Of a stretch of 64,000 nucleotides of DNA, positions 44,483-54,009 are shown piece by piece. The translations under genes and the position numbers were made by a program. How positions within the stretch are numbered: the stretch's first letter is position 1; each line of letters opens with the position of its first letter. Source of the stretch: Alteromonas sp. BL110 (GTDB lineage Bacteria; Pseudomonadota; Gammaproteobacteria; Enterobacterales; Alteromonadaceae); the NCBI RefSeq assembly GCF_003443615.1, contig NZ_CP031967.1, positions 2,790,001 to 2,854,000 of the forward strand, given 5' to 3'. The notes under the pieces were generated by a model. It was not told the origin of the DNA. It saw only the letters and a program-made list of their open reading frames with translations, and searched no databases.

Positions 44483-46498
44483 TTACTCCGACAGCATGTA
44501 TACTTTTTCGTTACGAATCATAGCTTGAGGCTGCTGGCGGATCACTTCGCCTCTCTCGTTAAGCGAAAGGGTTCCGGTCAACCCTTCATGTGAAAGGTAC
44601 TTAAGCGTGTTAAGCATGCCTAGCTGTGGAAGTAACTGGTAGGCATCAAAGCCAAACGCAAACAAACGTTTTTGCATGGTATTTTGATTTTGCCAAGCCT
44701 GCTCCACCTCTTGTTGAAGAGGTTGCCAATTGTGTGAAGGCATCAACCATGGCATATCGATAAAATGCACGTTCTGTAGGTCACGCCATTGGTTTTTTCC
44801 GCTGTCGTAATCCATCGAGCGAGACGTGGCATACACAGGAACTTGCTTACCGTCGTAAGGGTTCAAACTTGCTTCAATAATTGGGTTTAGCAGCTCTGTG
44901 TCTTGCGGAGACGCAAACGCGACTATGGCATCAATATCTCGCCTGCTGCGAGGCATGTTGTACACTTCATCATTGGTCATGTACTCAATTTGATTGATGC
45001 GATCGTTGCTTTGGGCAACATCGAGTGCTTGAGTAATACCCTCGCGAAGCGAGTTGCTGTCGTTAAAAGTAACCGATGTTATGTTAGCACGACGCTTGTT
45101 CTCTTTATTGTTAAGCGCTCTCCAGTGCGTTTTAAACGTGGTGTCCATTCGCTGATACAAACTGCTTTGAGCCGCAATAACGATAGGTGCACGGTAGCCT
45201 TTATTGAAGATATATTCGGCAAGCTGCTTGGCTTCATCCTCTGGCGCAAGTCCGAAATAGTTTAACGAGGTGGCGAGGCCCAGTGCATCCAGTTCCCCTT
45301 GGGTATCGGTAGCTGTCAGTATGCTTTCAGGCATATCTGCGTCACTATTTAATGCAGGGCTGGGTGATGTCGTTATCGTATTGTTGTTCGATATATTATT
45401 TGCTGCTACCTGGTCTATCCGTTCTTCTGGACGATTCAATGCTAGTACATTCACCCCAGCATGTAGATTAGGAATTAACTTCTCTACGGTATCTTTTAGT
45501 AGCGGTCCGACAATAAATTTGGTGTCGCCAATTTCATTGAGTAGGTGCTGAGTATCAACGCCGTTTGTGTCAATAAAACGTAGGCGTGGCAGCAAGTGTT
45601 CATCTTGGCGTTTTTCAACGTCGGTGTAATAGGCCGACATTATCCCATTTTTTACTACTTGCCCCGTACGCGCTAAGCGACCAGAAAGAGGCAGCAAGAC
45701 TGCTATATCATTGGCGCCAGCGTCGGTAAGCTGTGTTGCTTTAAGCACATTGTCAGGTAAAGTCGTTTCTAACATGTGGCCTTGATAAACTTGCTGAAAC
45801 TTTTGAAGCTCTCTTGCCAATGTGGCGGGCGATGAAGCATTCGCTTCAGTCAGCTCGCGAAGCGTGATGAAAGGTGAGAGTGCGGGATAAGCTTTTCCTA
45901 CTGTTGTAAGCGTTTCTGTCGGTATGGAAGTGAGCCACTGCCATACCTGCTGTACTTTATCTTCATCTGGCAAATTGGTTTGTAGCACGCTATTGGCGGC
46001 TGCTGCAAAATTACCTTGCTGTGAGTACAGCTGAGTTTGAAGTTCTGCTTTTTGGAACGCAGTTTCACCTGTGCCAGTTACTCCGTCCAGCATTGCCAGC
46101 AATTCATCTGCTGACGCATCAGACATTCCCGCATAGGCTTTGGTAACTAAAAGGGAGTAGTACGAGTGGTTGCGTTCTGACACACCATCTTCTTTAACTT
46201 CAAACAACACCTGCTGCGCTAATACTGGTTGTTGGTTTTGAAGGTATAAGTCAGCGGCTTGCAGTAATAAGCTATTACGCTGTTCTTTATTGCGGGTACG
46301 TTCCCATACCCTCTTAGCTTCTAGGAGTTTGTGCTCAGGTGTGACGTTCTGTTCAACCTGGGTGGTTTCAATTGGAGACGGTTCCACTACCACAGGTTTC
46401 GACTGAGTTTTTGGCGTGCTCCCACAACCCGATAGTACCAATACCGAAGCAATGGCTGATAGCGTAAAGATTTTTCCAGATTGTCCGATATGACGCAC
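44483..46498 (-). CDS. lpoA: Penicillin-binding protein activator LpoA
   Basis: An outer-membrane lipoprotein that activates PBP1A during peptidoglycan synthesis. The 671-residue protein has a lipoprotein signal (SVLVLSGC), an N-terminal TPR-like helical domain (about residues 50-250, with repeats such as LLLQAADLYLQNQQPVLAQQVL) and a C-terminal periplasmic-binding-protein-like domain (about 265-670, NDIAVLLPLSGRLARTGQVVKNGIMSAYY). The Asn/Thr/Ser-rich linker NNISNNNTITTSPSPALNS lies inside the C-terminal part. The gene order with yraN and divergent rsmI is as in E. coli. The two-domain plan is complete. Confidence 0.95.
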   Translation of the reverse strand: MRHIGQSGKIFTLSAIASVLVLSGCGSTPKTQSKPVVVEPSPIETTQVEQNVTPEHKLLEAKRVWERTRNKEQRNSLLLQAADLYLQNQQPVLAQQVLFEVKEDGVSERNHSYYSLLVTKAYAGMSDASADELLAMLDGVTGTGETAFQKAELQTQLYSQQGNFAAAANSVLQTNLPDEDKVQQVWQWLTSIPTETLTTVGKAYPALSPFITLRELTEANASSPATLARELQKFQQVYQGHMLETTLPDNVLKATQLTDAGANDIAVLLPLSGRLARTGQVVKNGIMSAYYTDVEKRQDEHLLPRLRFIDTNGVDTQHLLNEIGDTKFIVGPLLKDTVEKLIPNLHAGVNVLALNRPEERIDQVAANNISNNNTITTSPSPALNSDADMPESILTATDTQGELDALGLATSLNYFGLAPEDEAKQLAEYIFNKGYRAPIVIAAQSSLYQRMDTTFKTHWRALNNKENKRRANITSVTFNDSNSLREGITQALDVAQSNDRINQIEYMTNDEVYNMPRSRRDIDAIVAFASPQDTELLNPIIEASLNPYDGKQVPVYATSRSMDYDSGKNQWRDLQNVHFIDMPWLMPSHNWQPLQQEVEQAWQNQNTMQKRLFAFGFDAYQLLPQLGMLNTLKYLSHEGLTGTLSLNERGEVIRQQPQAMIRNEKVYMLSE

Positions 46499-46639
46499 AG
46501 TTTCATTCCTTTTACATCGTTATAGGTCAAGTTTATCTTAACCAGTGTGAAAATCTACGCTTGCCAGCATAATCTGGACTAATGGCGTGATACACTTATC
46601 GCATAACCTTTCAATTTAACGTAAGACTTAACCACTGTT

Positions 46640-47476
46640 ATGACAGACACCGCCACTCTATATATTGTTCCTACGCCTATTGGCAACCTCGATGACATGA
46701 GCGCTAGAGCAATTCGCGTATTAAGTGAAGTTAACTGGATTGCTGCCGAGGACACCCGTCATAGCGCGCGACTTCTACAGCACTTTAGTATTGGAACTAA
46801 GACCCTTTCACTTCACGAGCATAATGAGGACAAGCGTACTGCTCTGCTGTGCGAACGTTTGAAAGGTGGTGAATCTGTTGCTTTGATAAGTGATGCGGGC
46901 ACGCCACTTATCAGCGACCCTGGTTTTGTTTTAGTGCGTAAATGCCGTGAGCAAGGCATTCCAGTTAGTGCCTTGCCGGGACCATGCGCCGCAATTACTG
47001 CGTTGAGCGCGTCAGGGCTGCCTACAGATAAATTCACATTTGAAGGCTTTTTGCCGGTTAAAACCCAAGCGCGGGAAGGCTTATTATCAAAGCTATTAGA
47101 TAGAACTTTTACCACGGTTTACTATGAAGCACCTCGTCGAATTCTAGACACGGTTACTGACATTCAGCGCATATTAGGCGAACGTCACATTGTTGTCGCT
47201 AAAGAGTTGACTAAAACCTTTGAAACCTATGTAAGTGGTAGTGCGCAAGACGTCATTGATTATCTGAATGCCGAACCAGCACACCAAAAAGGCGAATTTG
47301 TTGTAATGATAGGTCCTGCCAAGATAAATGAACAAGCGATACCTAGTGAAGCAATGTCATTATTGCAAACCCTGTGCGAGCACATGCCGCTGAAAAAAGC
47401 CGCAGCGGTGGTAGCCAGTCATTACGATTTGAAAAAGAATGCGCTTTATCAAGCTGGGCTTGAAGCAAAAGCGTAA
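46640..47476 (+). CDS. rsmI: 16S rRNA (cytidine-1402-2'-O)-methyltransferase RsmI
   Basis: Methylates the 2'-O of C1402 in the decoding centre of 16S rRNA, using S-adenosylmethionine. The 278-residue protein has the tetrapyrrole-methylase-type fold: TLYIVPTPIGNLDDMSARAI at the N-terminus, AAEDTRHSARLLQHF, and LISDAGTPLISDPGFVLV for SAM binding. The PGPCAAITALSASGLPTDKF segment is diagnostic for RsmI. It is divergent from lpoA, with about 140 bases between them that must hold both promoters. This matches E. coli yraL-yraM. Confidence 0.97.
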   Translation: MTDTATLYIVPTPIGNLDDMSARAIRVLSEVNWIAAEDTRHSARLLQHFSIGTKTLSLHEHNEDKRTALLCERLKGGESVALISDAGTPLISDPGFVLVRKCREQGIPVSALPGPCAAITALSASGLPTDKFTFEGFLPVKTQAREGLLSKLLDRTFTTVYYEAPRRILDTVTDIQRILGERHIVVAKELTKTFETYVSGSAQDVIDYLNAEPAHQKGEFVVMIGPAKINEQAIPSEAMSLLQTLCEHMPLKKAAAVVASHYDLKKNALYQAGLEAKA

Positions 47477-47579
47477 TTTGCTTTAAGAAAGATTGATCTT
47501 AAGCGTCATCGGCGAAATACAAAGTATTACATTGTATGGCAGTCCAAGATAAAGAGACTGGTTACTGAAGGAGACGCAG

Positions 47580-47843
47580 ATGACGAAGACACTTAAGATC
47601 ACTATGTCTGGTGGTAAATGGCTGGTAGATATATTCTCTCAGGCGAATGACTCTGGCGTTTACGATTTAATTCATCCAAATGATGTTACTGAGGTCGCAT
47701 TAAACGAAGGTGAAATGTACGGATTTCGCTACAGTTTGCAGGGGAAGTCAGGCACAACTTTTAAAATAGAACTCGGTGATGACGTTCTAGCTGAAGGAGA
47801 GATTGATAAATCTGAAACTGCTTCGGGTAGTGGTGTGGTTTAG
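47580..47843 (+). CDS. Small protein of unknown function
   Basis: An 87-residue, acidic, mostly beta-like protein (KWLVDIFSQANDSGVYDLIHPNDVTEVALNEGEMYGFRYSLQGKSGTTFKIELGD in pieces) with a Ser/Gly/Thr-rich end (ETASGSGVV). An excellent ribosome site (GAAGGAGACGC) lies just before the ATG, which supports it as a real gene. No signal peptide, membrane segment or known motif was seen. It follows rsmI by about 100 bases and converges with the CsgG-like lipoprotein gene. No function is proposed. Confidence 0.75.
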   Translation: MTKTLKITMSGGKWLVDIFSQANDSGVYDLIHPNDVTEVALNEGEMYGFRYSLQGKSGTTFKIELGDDVLAEGEIDKSETASGSGVV

Positions 47844-47919
47844 CTGAAATGCCTTAGTATTATCAATATTATTGAGAGCCGAAGCCGCAATTTGCAGCTT
47901 CGGTTACAATGTATCGAAA

Positions 47920-49275
47920 TTAAATGCCTTCTGGGAACAGACTCTCTTTTGTTACTACTTGTATGCTTTCGATAACTTGACGAACTTCGTCGTCGAGTTT
48001 TTCATTTCGAAGCGCTAATGCCCGGTTGCGCTCAAAAAGTTCAGTGTGGCTTTCCAATCTTCTTCCCATCTTTCTCCATGCTTGAACCCTAGCTTCGTAT
48101 GGCCATGCTTCAAGTTCAATGCGATGAGAGTCTAACTGAGTTAGAAGCATGGTAGCGGCTGCCGTCATAGACATGCCGCCCGGCCAGTTAGGGTTATTAT
48201 TTTCTGGGTCGAAAGAAACAAACGCCGTCATTAATGGGCCATAGTTTTTAAGCCAGTCGTAGTACCTATTAAAGGCTTTCTCATCATATTCGTCCACATC
48301 AAAGTTATAAGAACGACGATCAGAAACTGTAACCCTTGAAGGGGTGTTATCTACATAGACAGCAGTGGTTGTTGTTGATGTGGTTATCGCTGGCGCGTCG
48401 GTAGCTTCTGGCATGGCATCATCTGCGCCTCCTACTGTTAGCTTTCCACCTTTACCTAAACCTCCCTCAACCTCTTGGGCTTTGTAAGAGCGAAGTGCGA
48501 CCACCATTTGGTTAAAAGAATCAGCAAATGCAGTTACTAACATTTTACCTTCGGGCGTCTTTGAAAAGCCGCCAGCGCCTCCTGCTGCTGCGCCAGCAAA
48601 CATGCCACCAAATAAGCTAAAGTCGTGATTCGCAGCACTGCCTGTTGCAGCAGAAACCTGAACACCCGAACGGTTGTCTATAAGCAGTAACGAGGTAGCC
48701 GCTTCATTTTTGCTAAAACCTCCGCCAACGATAGAGCCTAACGTACCAAACAGGGCACCCGCTATGGCTTTTCCACCCTGCGTTTTTTCGGCAAACAGTA
48801 CAGATGGACTAAGCGTGTAATCGGCTGCTACCATTTGACCGCCCCCAATATTAGAGCCAGAGCGAAGTTGCCCTGATTGCATTAGCTGACGCTCGGTGTT
48901 CATTGCATTCATAGCACGGCCGCGCTCAACAATAACAAAGCAATTAGACTGTTGAATCATTAACCTGATAACAGGAATGGTGCTGCCGAGTTTTGGGTAA
49001 GTTCTGCGATACTCTGACCACCAAGGCAAACTTGTATCTTCAAAAACACTTAATGTACCGAGTGTTTCATCACAATTTTCCAGTTGTGCATTGTTATTAG
49101 ATGCACTAGCGCCGCCGGCGCCACCACTCACAGCACCCGAACTTCCCCCCCCCATAGAAGGGGTTGTTGACATACAGGCCGTGGTTAAAAGTAGCGCACT
49201 AAGCGCAGATACAATAGGTTTGGCAAATGTGTGTACTTGAGTTGCACAGCTTGAGCCTAGATTATTCCTTCTCAC
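47920..49275 (-). CDS. CsgG/HfaB-like lipoprotein with unknown C-terminal domain
   Basis: A 451-residue predicted lipoprotein. The GTG at 49275 is chosen over the open frame at 49362: GAGG lies 8 bases upstream and it starts just before a signal peptide ending in LLLTTAC. A Gly/Ser/Ala-rich stretch follows. The middle (about residues 65-260) resembles the periplasmic vestibule of CsgG-type proteins: PVIRLMIQQSNCFVIVERGRAMN, AADYTLSPSVLFAEKTQG and TSLLLIDNRSGVQVSAATGS. Glycine-rich pieces such as GALFGTLGSIVGGGF could be the membrane or oligomer parts. The last 150 residues are charged and helical and are not recognised. No curli genes are adjacent. A G9 tract lies just after the lipobox. Confidence 0.75.
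   Translation of the reverse strand: MRRNNLGSSCATQVHTFAKPIVSALSALLLTTACMSTTPSMGGGSSGAVSGGAGGASASNNNAQLENCDETLGTLSVFEDTSLPWWSEYRRTYPKLGSTIPVIRLMIQQSNCFVIVERGRAMNAMNTERQLMQSGQLRSGSNIGGGQMVAADYTLSPSVLFAEKTQGGKAIAGALFGTLGSIVGGGFSKNEAATSLLLIDNRSGVQVSAATGSAANHDFSLFGGMFAGAAAGGAGGFSKTPEGKMLVTAFADSFNQMVVALRSYKAQEVEGGLGKGGKLTVGGADDAMPEATDAPAITTSTTTTAVYVDNTPSRVTVSDRRSYNFDVDEYDEKAFNRYYDWLKNYGPLMTAFVSFDPENNNPNWPGGMSMTAAATMLLTQLDSHRIELEAWPYEARVQAWRKMGRRLESHTELFERNRALALRNEKLDDEVRQVIESIQVVTKESLFPEGI
49145..49153 (-). repeat. G9 homopolymer tract inside the CsgG-like gene
   Basis: Nine C on plus, nine G on the coding strand, just downstream of the lipobox codons (Met-Gly-Gly-Gly-Ser). A change of one base would shift the frame and stop the mature protein from being made, so the tract could act as a slippage switch. 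Confidence 0.8.
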
Positions 49276-49527
49276 GATCAATTCCTCTGATAAAGATAAG
49301 ATATAACCGAGACAGGCAATTTTTAATGGTTTGATACAACACCTGAATTCGGTGTTGAACAAAAGACGACGGAGATTAGAGACTCACCTTAGATAGGGCT
49401 GGTAGGCCGAAATTCCCTTTTGACGACTCAACATCCACAAAATAGCACTAGAGCTGATTGGGAACAAGCTAATTGAACAAATAATAATCAATTAGCTTTT
49501 CGTATACTTTTTAATGATGGGTTAAGT

Positions 49528-50673
49528 TTAAGACAAACGGCCCTTAAAGTCTTCGTAGCTGAACTCACGAACCAGTTCGAAGTCGCCATTAGCGCGTAAA
49601 ATACCAATAGCAGGGTGTTCTACACCGTTAAAGAAGGTAGTTTTTACCATGGTATAGTGCATCATATCTTCAAACTGTAATCGGTCGCCTGCTTTCAACG
49701 GGGTATCGAAGGAATAGACATCTATGACGTCACCAGCAAGGCAGGAATTACCGCCAAGCTTCACATTATGTGCTTTTTCATCTGGCATACCTGCACCTAA
49801 AATTGCCGGGCGATAGGGCATTTCTAATACATCAGGCATGTGTGCAGTGGCTGAAATATCTAAAATAGCGATATCTCCGTCGTTTTCCACCATATCAACT
49901 ACTTCACAAATTAGAGGGCCTGTTTGCCACGCAACCGCAGAGCCAGGCTCTAATATAACGTCCAGATGCGGGTAACGCGCTTTAAAGTCTTTTAGTGTTT
50001 TAATAAGGTGCTCAACATCATAACCGTCTCGGGTCATGAGATGTCCGCCACCTAGGTTCAACCACTTTAATTGACCAAGCCATTTGCTAAAACGCTTTTC
50101 AATAGCTTCAAGGGTGCGTGCAGTGGCAAAAGAGTCACACTCACAAAGGTTGTGGCAATGAAAACCTTCAATACCCGATAAGTCTACACCTTCTAGCTCA
50201 CTGGCACGTATGCCTAAGCGAGAACCAGGCGCTGCAGGATCGTACAGTGGCGTGTCAGCTTCTTGATGCTCAGGGTTTATGCGAAGGCCTAACGAAACGT
50301 TAGATAACGTTTCTTTATGCGTATTCCACTGGGATAAGCTATTGAAAGACAAGTGATTAACAAGGCTTGCTAGTTCTTTCGCGTCACTAACTTTGTACGC
50401 TGGAGAATAAGCATGAACTTCTTTACCCATCTCAGCGGCTAGTTTCGCTTCCCATACCGAACTCGCTGTTGCACCGTGTAAATACTGTTTAACAATGTCG
50501 AAGCATGACCACATTGAAAAGCCTTTCAGCGCCAGAATGATGCGGGCACCCGATTCGTCTTGAACCCGTTTCATGAGCTCAAGGTTTTTAATTAACTTTG
50601 CTTCTTCCAGCACATAGCAAGGAGAAGGAATATCAGTGCGTTGAGTTAAATCGGTCAATGGGTAAAGCTCCAA
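49528..50673 (-). CDS. nspC: Carboxynorspermidine decarboxylase
   Basis: Decarboxylates carboxynorspermidine or carboxyspermidine to norspermidine or spermidine, with pyridoxal phosphate. The 381-residue protein is an alanine-racemase-fold decarboxylase. Visible points are the PLP Lys region (ARIILALKGFSMWSCFD), LNLGGGHLMTRDGYD, the ILEPGSAVAWQTG segment for phosphate, and GNSCLAGDVID with the active-site Cys. It follows the carboxynorspermidine synthase gene on the same strand by 174 bases. Norspermidine and its relatives affect biofilm formation in Vibrio; a similar effect here is an inference. Confidence 0.96.
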   Translation of the reverse strand: MELYPLTDLTQRTDIPSPCYVLEEAKLIKNLELMKRVQDESGARIILALKGFSMWSCFDIVKQYLHGATASSVWEAKLAAEMGKEVHAYSPAYKVSDAKELASLVNHLSFNSLSQWNTHKETLSNVSLGLRINPEHQEADTPLYDPAAPGSRLGIRASELEGVDLSGIEGFHCHNLCECDSFATARTLEAIEKRFSKWLGQLKWLNLGGGHLMTRDGYDVEHLIKTLKDFKARYPHLDVILEPGSAVAWQTGPLICEVVDMVENDGDIAILDISATAHMPDVLEMPYRPAILGAGMPDEKAHNVKLGGNSCLAGDVIDVYSFDTPLKAGDRLQFEDMMHYTMVKTTFFNGVEHPAIGILRANGDFELVREFSYEDFKGRLS

Positions 50674-50809
50674 AAAATAAAACTGCTTACAGCATTAATG
50701 AGACGTCTAATGTATTACATAACCAGTCTTAGCTCAAAAAACGGCTGACTAGTGCAGTTTGACAACCTAGGATAGTTTGAGTTATTTCGAATGCAGTTAT
50801 AGCGCTAAC

Positions 50810-50838
50810 AAAAAAAAGGGCGCTTGAATTAAGCGCCC
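50810..50838 (-). terminator. Intrinsic terminator of the carboxynorspermidine synthase gene
   Basis: GGGCGCTT (50818-50825) pairs with AAGCGCCC (50831-50838) with a 5-base loop. On the minus strand the stem is followed by eight T. It stands between the two polyamine genes, so nspC probably has its own promoter or depends on read-through. Confidence 0.94.
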
Positions 50839-50847
50839 GAGTATCAA

Positions 50848-52050
50848 TTATTTGGTGAAAGGGCTGCTTTCACATTCGAGTACGTGCCATGGTAGGCCGT
50901 GCTCATTAAGCATATCCATGAATGGGTCTGGGTCGAATTGTTCCATGTTCCAAACGCCCGACTCTTTCCATGTACCGTTAAGCATAAGTGCCGCGCCAAT
51001 CATCGCCGGAACACCTGTGGTGTAAGATACGGCTTGCGCGCCTACTTCTTCGTTACATTTTGCGTGATCACAGTTATTGTAGATAAAGATGGTTTTTTCT
51101 TTGCCATCTTTAATACCTGTGATGTAAGTACCAATGCACGTCATGCCGCTATAGCCTTCAGCAAGTGAACCTGGGTTAGGAAGGACTGCTTTTAAGAACT
51201 CTAGCGGTACAATCTTCTGACCTTGGAATTCAACTGGCTCAATGCTAGTCATACCAATACCTTCAAGCACGCGCAGGTGGTTAAGATAAGCATCGCCAAA
51301 GGTCATCCAGAAGCGTGCGCGCTTCAAAGTAGGGAAGTGCTTCACGATAGACTCGAGTTCTTCATGGAACATCAAATAAGAAGCACGGACCCCAATATTT
51401 TGATAGTCTAAGTCTTCACGTACGCTTAGCGGATCGGTTTCTTTCCACTCGCCATTTTCCCAATAGCGACCGCGCTGGGTAATTTCACGAATGTTAATTT
51501 CTGGATTGAAATTAGTCGCGAAAGCCTGACCGTGATCGCCGCCATTACAATCTACGATATCAAGGTAGTGAATTTCGTCGAAGTAATGCTTTGCTGCGTA
51601 CGCTGTATAAACGTTTGTTACACCTGGATCGAAGCCACTGCCAAGAAGGGCCATAATGCCTGCGTCTTTGAATTTGTCTTGGTAGGCCCACTGCCACGAG
51701 TATTCGAATTTTGCTTCGTCTTTTGGCTCGTAGTTAGCAGTGTCTAGATAATCAGTGTTAGTCGCAAGACATGCGTCCATAATAGGAAGATCTTGATATG
51801 GCAACGCTAGGTTGATTACTAGGTCCGGTTTTACTTCGTTGATAAGTGCTTCAACTTCTTTTGCGTTGTCTGCATCAACAGCGAAAACACCTTTAACGCG
51901 ATCTGCACCTACTTCTTGCTGTAGCGCTTCACACTTAGATACCGTGCGGCTTGCTAAGTAAATTTCGTCGAAATGTTGCGGTAAACGTGCACATTTTTTC
52001 ACAGTTACCGACGCAACACCGCCAGCACCAATAATTAAAACGCGAGACAT
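50848..52050 (-). CDS. Carboxynorspermidine synthase (saccharopine dehydrogenase-like)
   Basis: Reductively condenses aspartate semialdehyde with diaminopropane (or putrescine) using NADPH, giving carboxynorspermidine (or carboxyspermidine). The 400-residue protein has the nucleotide-binding motif VLIIGAGGVASVTVKKCARL at the N-terminus and the saccharopine-dehydrogenase plan: LVINLALPYQDLPIMDACLATNTDYLDTANYE, and ALLGSGFDPGVTNVYTAYAAKHY. The pairing with nspC gives the specific function over lysine saccharopine enzymes. This route replaces the spermidine synthase path that needs decarboxylated SAM. Confidence 0.95.
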   Translation of the reverse strand: MSRVLIIGAGGVASVTVKKCARLPQHFDEIYLASRTVSKCEALQQEVGADRVKGVFAVDADNAKEVEALINEVKPDLVINLALPYQDLPIMDACLATNTDYLDTANYEPKDEAKFEYSWQWAYQDKFKDAGIMALLGSGFDPGVTNVYTAYAAKHYFDEIHYLDIVDCNGGDHGQAFATNFNPEINIREITQRGRYWENGEWKETDPLSVREDLDYQNIGVRASYLMFHEELESIVKHFPTLKRARFWMTFGDAYLNHLRVLEGIGMTSIEPVEFQGQKIVPLEFLKAVLPNPGSLAEGYSGMTCIGTYITGIKDGKEKTIFIYNNCDHAKCNEEVGAQAVSYTTGVPAMIGAALMLNGTWKESGVWNMEQFDPDPFMDMLNEHGLPWHVLECESSPFTK

Positions 52051-52278
52051 AATAACTAATCCCTAATTTTGCTAATGAATTTTGGGCTGAATGCTAGCAG
52101 ACCAATGGGATTTGGCAAGCAAAGACAGCCTATGAAAGGACAAAAAATTTTAATCGTAACAACGAATGTAGAAGGTAGTACACACACTGTGCGTCACTAC
52201 CTTAGAAGTCTACTGTAATAACTAATATTGGTTTGTACTAGGTGATTTGAAAAACAATATTCCCCCTACCGTCTTGAA

Positions 52279-52689
52279 CTAACGCGTTACCGTATCGATA
52301 GGCGGGGAAATTACAACTTTACCGTCTACTCTGTAGTAAGGATAAAGTATAAGTCGCTCTTCATGGTTTGGTGTTGTAGTTGCTATAGCTATAGCGTCAA
52401 CCGTTTTGCTGTCTTGAGTGTTAACTGCCGCAGCATACACTAAGACACTGTAACTGTTTGTATCGGTGGTGGTATCGATTATTCGCCACTGAAGCTGTTC
52501 AATAAGCTGTGACTCGCGCTTTTTAGTTCCACTCTCGTCGGCAAATATACAGCCGATACGACCATTTTCGTAAATAGCTGCAAAGGGATAAAACACATCG
52601 CACACAGGTAACATAAGCTCACATAGATTAAGTGACTTTGACACGAGTGCGTTTAACTGCGTTGGCAATGTAACTGGACGGTCGATCAT
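52279..52689 (-). CDS. Small protein of unknown function
   Basis: A 136-residue soluble protein of mixed alpha-beta character. Readable pieces are DVFYPFAAIYENGRIGCIFAD, a Lys/Arg-rich KKRESQLIEQLQWRII, and the C-terminal YYRVDGKVVISPPIDTV. No signal peptide, membrane helix or known motif was seen. It lies between the polyamine genes and the AraC regulator with gaps over 180 bases on each side, so it is probably a single-gene unit. A GxxC or HxH type site was not found. No function is proposed. Confidence 0.65.
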   Translation of the reverse strand: MIDRPVTLPTQLNALVSKSLNLCELMLPVCDVFYPFAAIYENGRIGCIFADESGTKKRESQLIEQLQWRIIDTTTDTNSYSVLVYAAAVNTQDSKTVDAIAIATTTPNHEERLILYPYYRVDGKVVISPPIDTVTR

Positions 52690-52873
52690 AGCGTATCTCC
52701 TGTGAGTTAGCGTTGCTGTACACCTGATAATACCTACGCGTTATCAGTCACATTAGTTTAATAATCATAATTTCGATAGTAAAAAATTGCCTATTCAGAC
52801 TAAAAGCTTATGAGGCACACATCCTTTCTCGAACCAGAATAGCGCCTGCACCATGGGCTAAATACAAAAATGG

Positions 52874-53911
52874 TTACCCTTTCGATATTAGCTGTTTTTT
52901 ATATTTGAGCGGTGTACTGGAAAACCACTTTTTAAAAGCGTAGGTAAATGATGATTGCTCTTGGAACCCCAATAAATCTGCGGTGTCGGCAATAGAGTAT
53001 TGCCTAAGGAGGTCATCTAAACGAGATTTGCGCTCACTATCAAGGATTTGCTGAAAGCTTGTGTTATTTTGCTTCAACTTGCGCTGTAGTGTGCGTGGGC
53101 TTACGTATAGCGCTTCGGCCACACGCTTTTGATCACATCCTTTTAGCGTAGGGTTAGCGTTTAAAAGCGCAACGACTTTGTGGGCGATATCTTCGTGTGG
53201 ATTAGGGTTAAAATAGCGTCGGTTGGTTTGAGCAAACCGTTCCTCTTTGCACTCGTTCATTTCTTTTTCTGTCACATCTATAAGCGCGCTGAACATAGCC
53301 TTATTTTCACTAGTAAAAGGAACATGCAGTAAGTTTAGGGGAAAAATAATGGCGTTAGTGTGGACACAATCAACTACCTTGCAGTTAAACCACTGGGCTA
53401 ACGTATCTTTTTCCAGCATGCTCAAGGGGAAAGTAAAGGTAATAGCATTTAATTGGCAGGCTGGACCCAATATTTTATAAACGGTCGCTACCCACCCGGT
53501 GGTATTGCGCAATACCATTTGTTTGCAATCTGAGTTTTTAGGCTCCCATTCAACCCGGGCATCTTCAGATTCAAAAAACACGCTTGTTGTGCCGATGTCC
53601 GCGACTAACGCATCAAAACGGGTAAGCGCCCCTATGGCTTGAGCTAGATTTTCGCAACTTTCAACGAGGTAACCCAACACCCCATAATCTTTTGCCTGAA
53701 TATGTTTGCCTAACTCAAACCCAAATAATGAATTATTGGTGAGCGATGCACCTTGGTTTAACAGCTCGGTATAGGCTTCCATAGAAACACGGGAAGAACC
53801 TGAAAGTGAGCTATGCTTGTGCGAGAGTCGCGACAGTTCCTCCGTACCTACCCCTAAACTAGCTAGATAACTTTCTATACTTTTGATATAGGCAAAAGAG
53901 ACTGATGGCAT
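52874..53911 (-). CDS. AraC-family transcriptional regulator
   Basis: A 345-residue regulator. The N-terminal domain (about residues 10-190) is of the arabinose-operon-like ligand-binding type seen in OruR/ArgR-like regulators: LFGFELGKHIQAKDYGVLGYLVESCENLAQAIGAL. The C-terminal AraC domain has two helix-turn-helix motifs, GCDQKRVAEALYVSPRTLQRKLKQNNTSFQQ and IADTADLLGFQEQSSFTYAFKKWF. A TTG opens the frame at 53932; the ATG at 53911 is preferred. It is divergent from the SRPBCC/sterol-desaturase pair with about 100 bases between, the usual position for a regulator of the neighbouring genes. Confidence 0.93.
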   Translation of the reverse strand: MPSVSFAYIKSIESYLASLGVGTEELSRLSHKHSSLSGSSRVSMEAYTELLNQGASLTNNSLFGFELGKHIQAKDYGVLGYLVESCENLAQAIGALTRFDALVADIGTTSVFFESEDARVEWEPKNSDCKQMVLRNTTGWVATVYKILGPACQLNAITFTFPLSMLEKDTLAQWFNCKVVDCVHTNAIIFPLNLLHVPFTSENKAMFSALIDVTEKEMNECKEERFAQTNRRYFNPNPHEDIAHKVVALLNANPTLKGCDQKRVAEALYVSPRTLQRKLKQNNTSFQQILDSERKSRLDDLLRQYSIADTADLLGFQEQSSFTYAFKKWFSSTPLKYKKQLISKG

Positions 53912-54009
53912 GGTTATGTCGCAAAATAACAAAAAACATGACGTATTAACGCAAGATCAAACATGGATGTCAATTTATGCTTATAGCCATAAGAAAAGGA
54001 TATGTGTAG

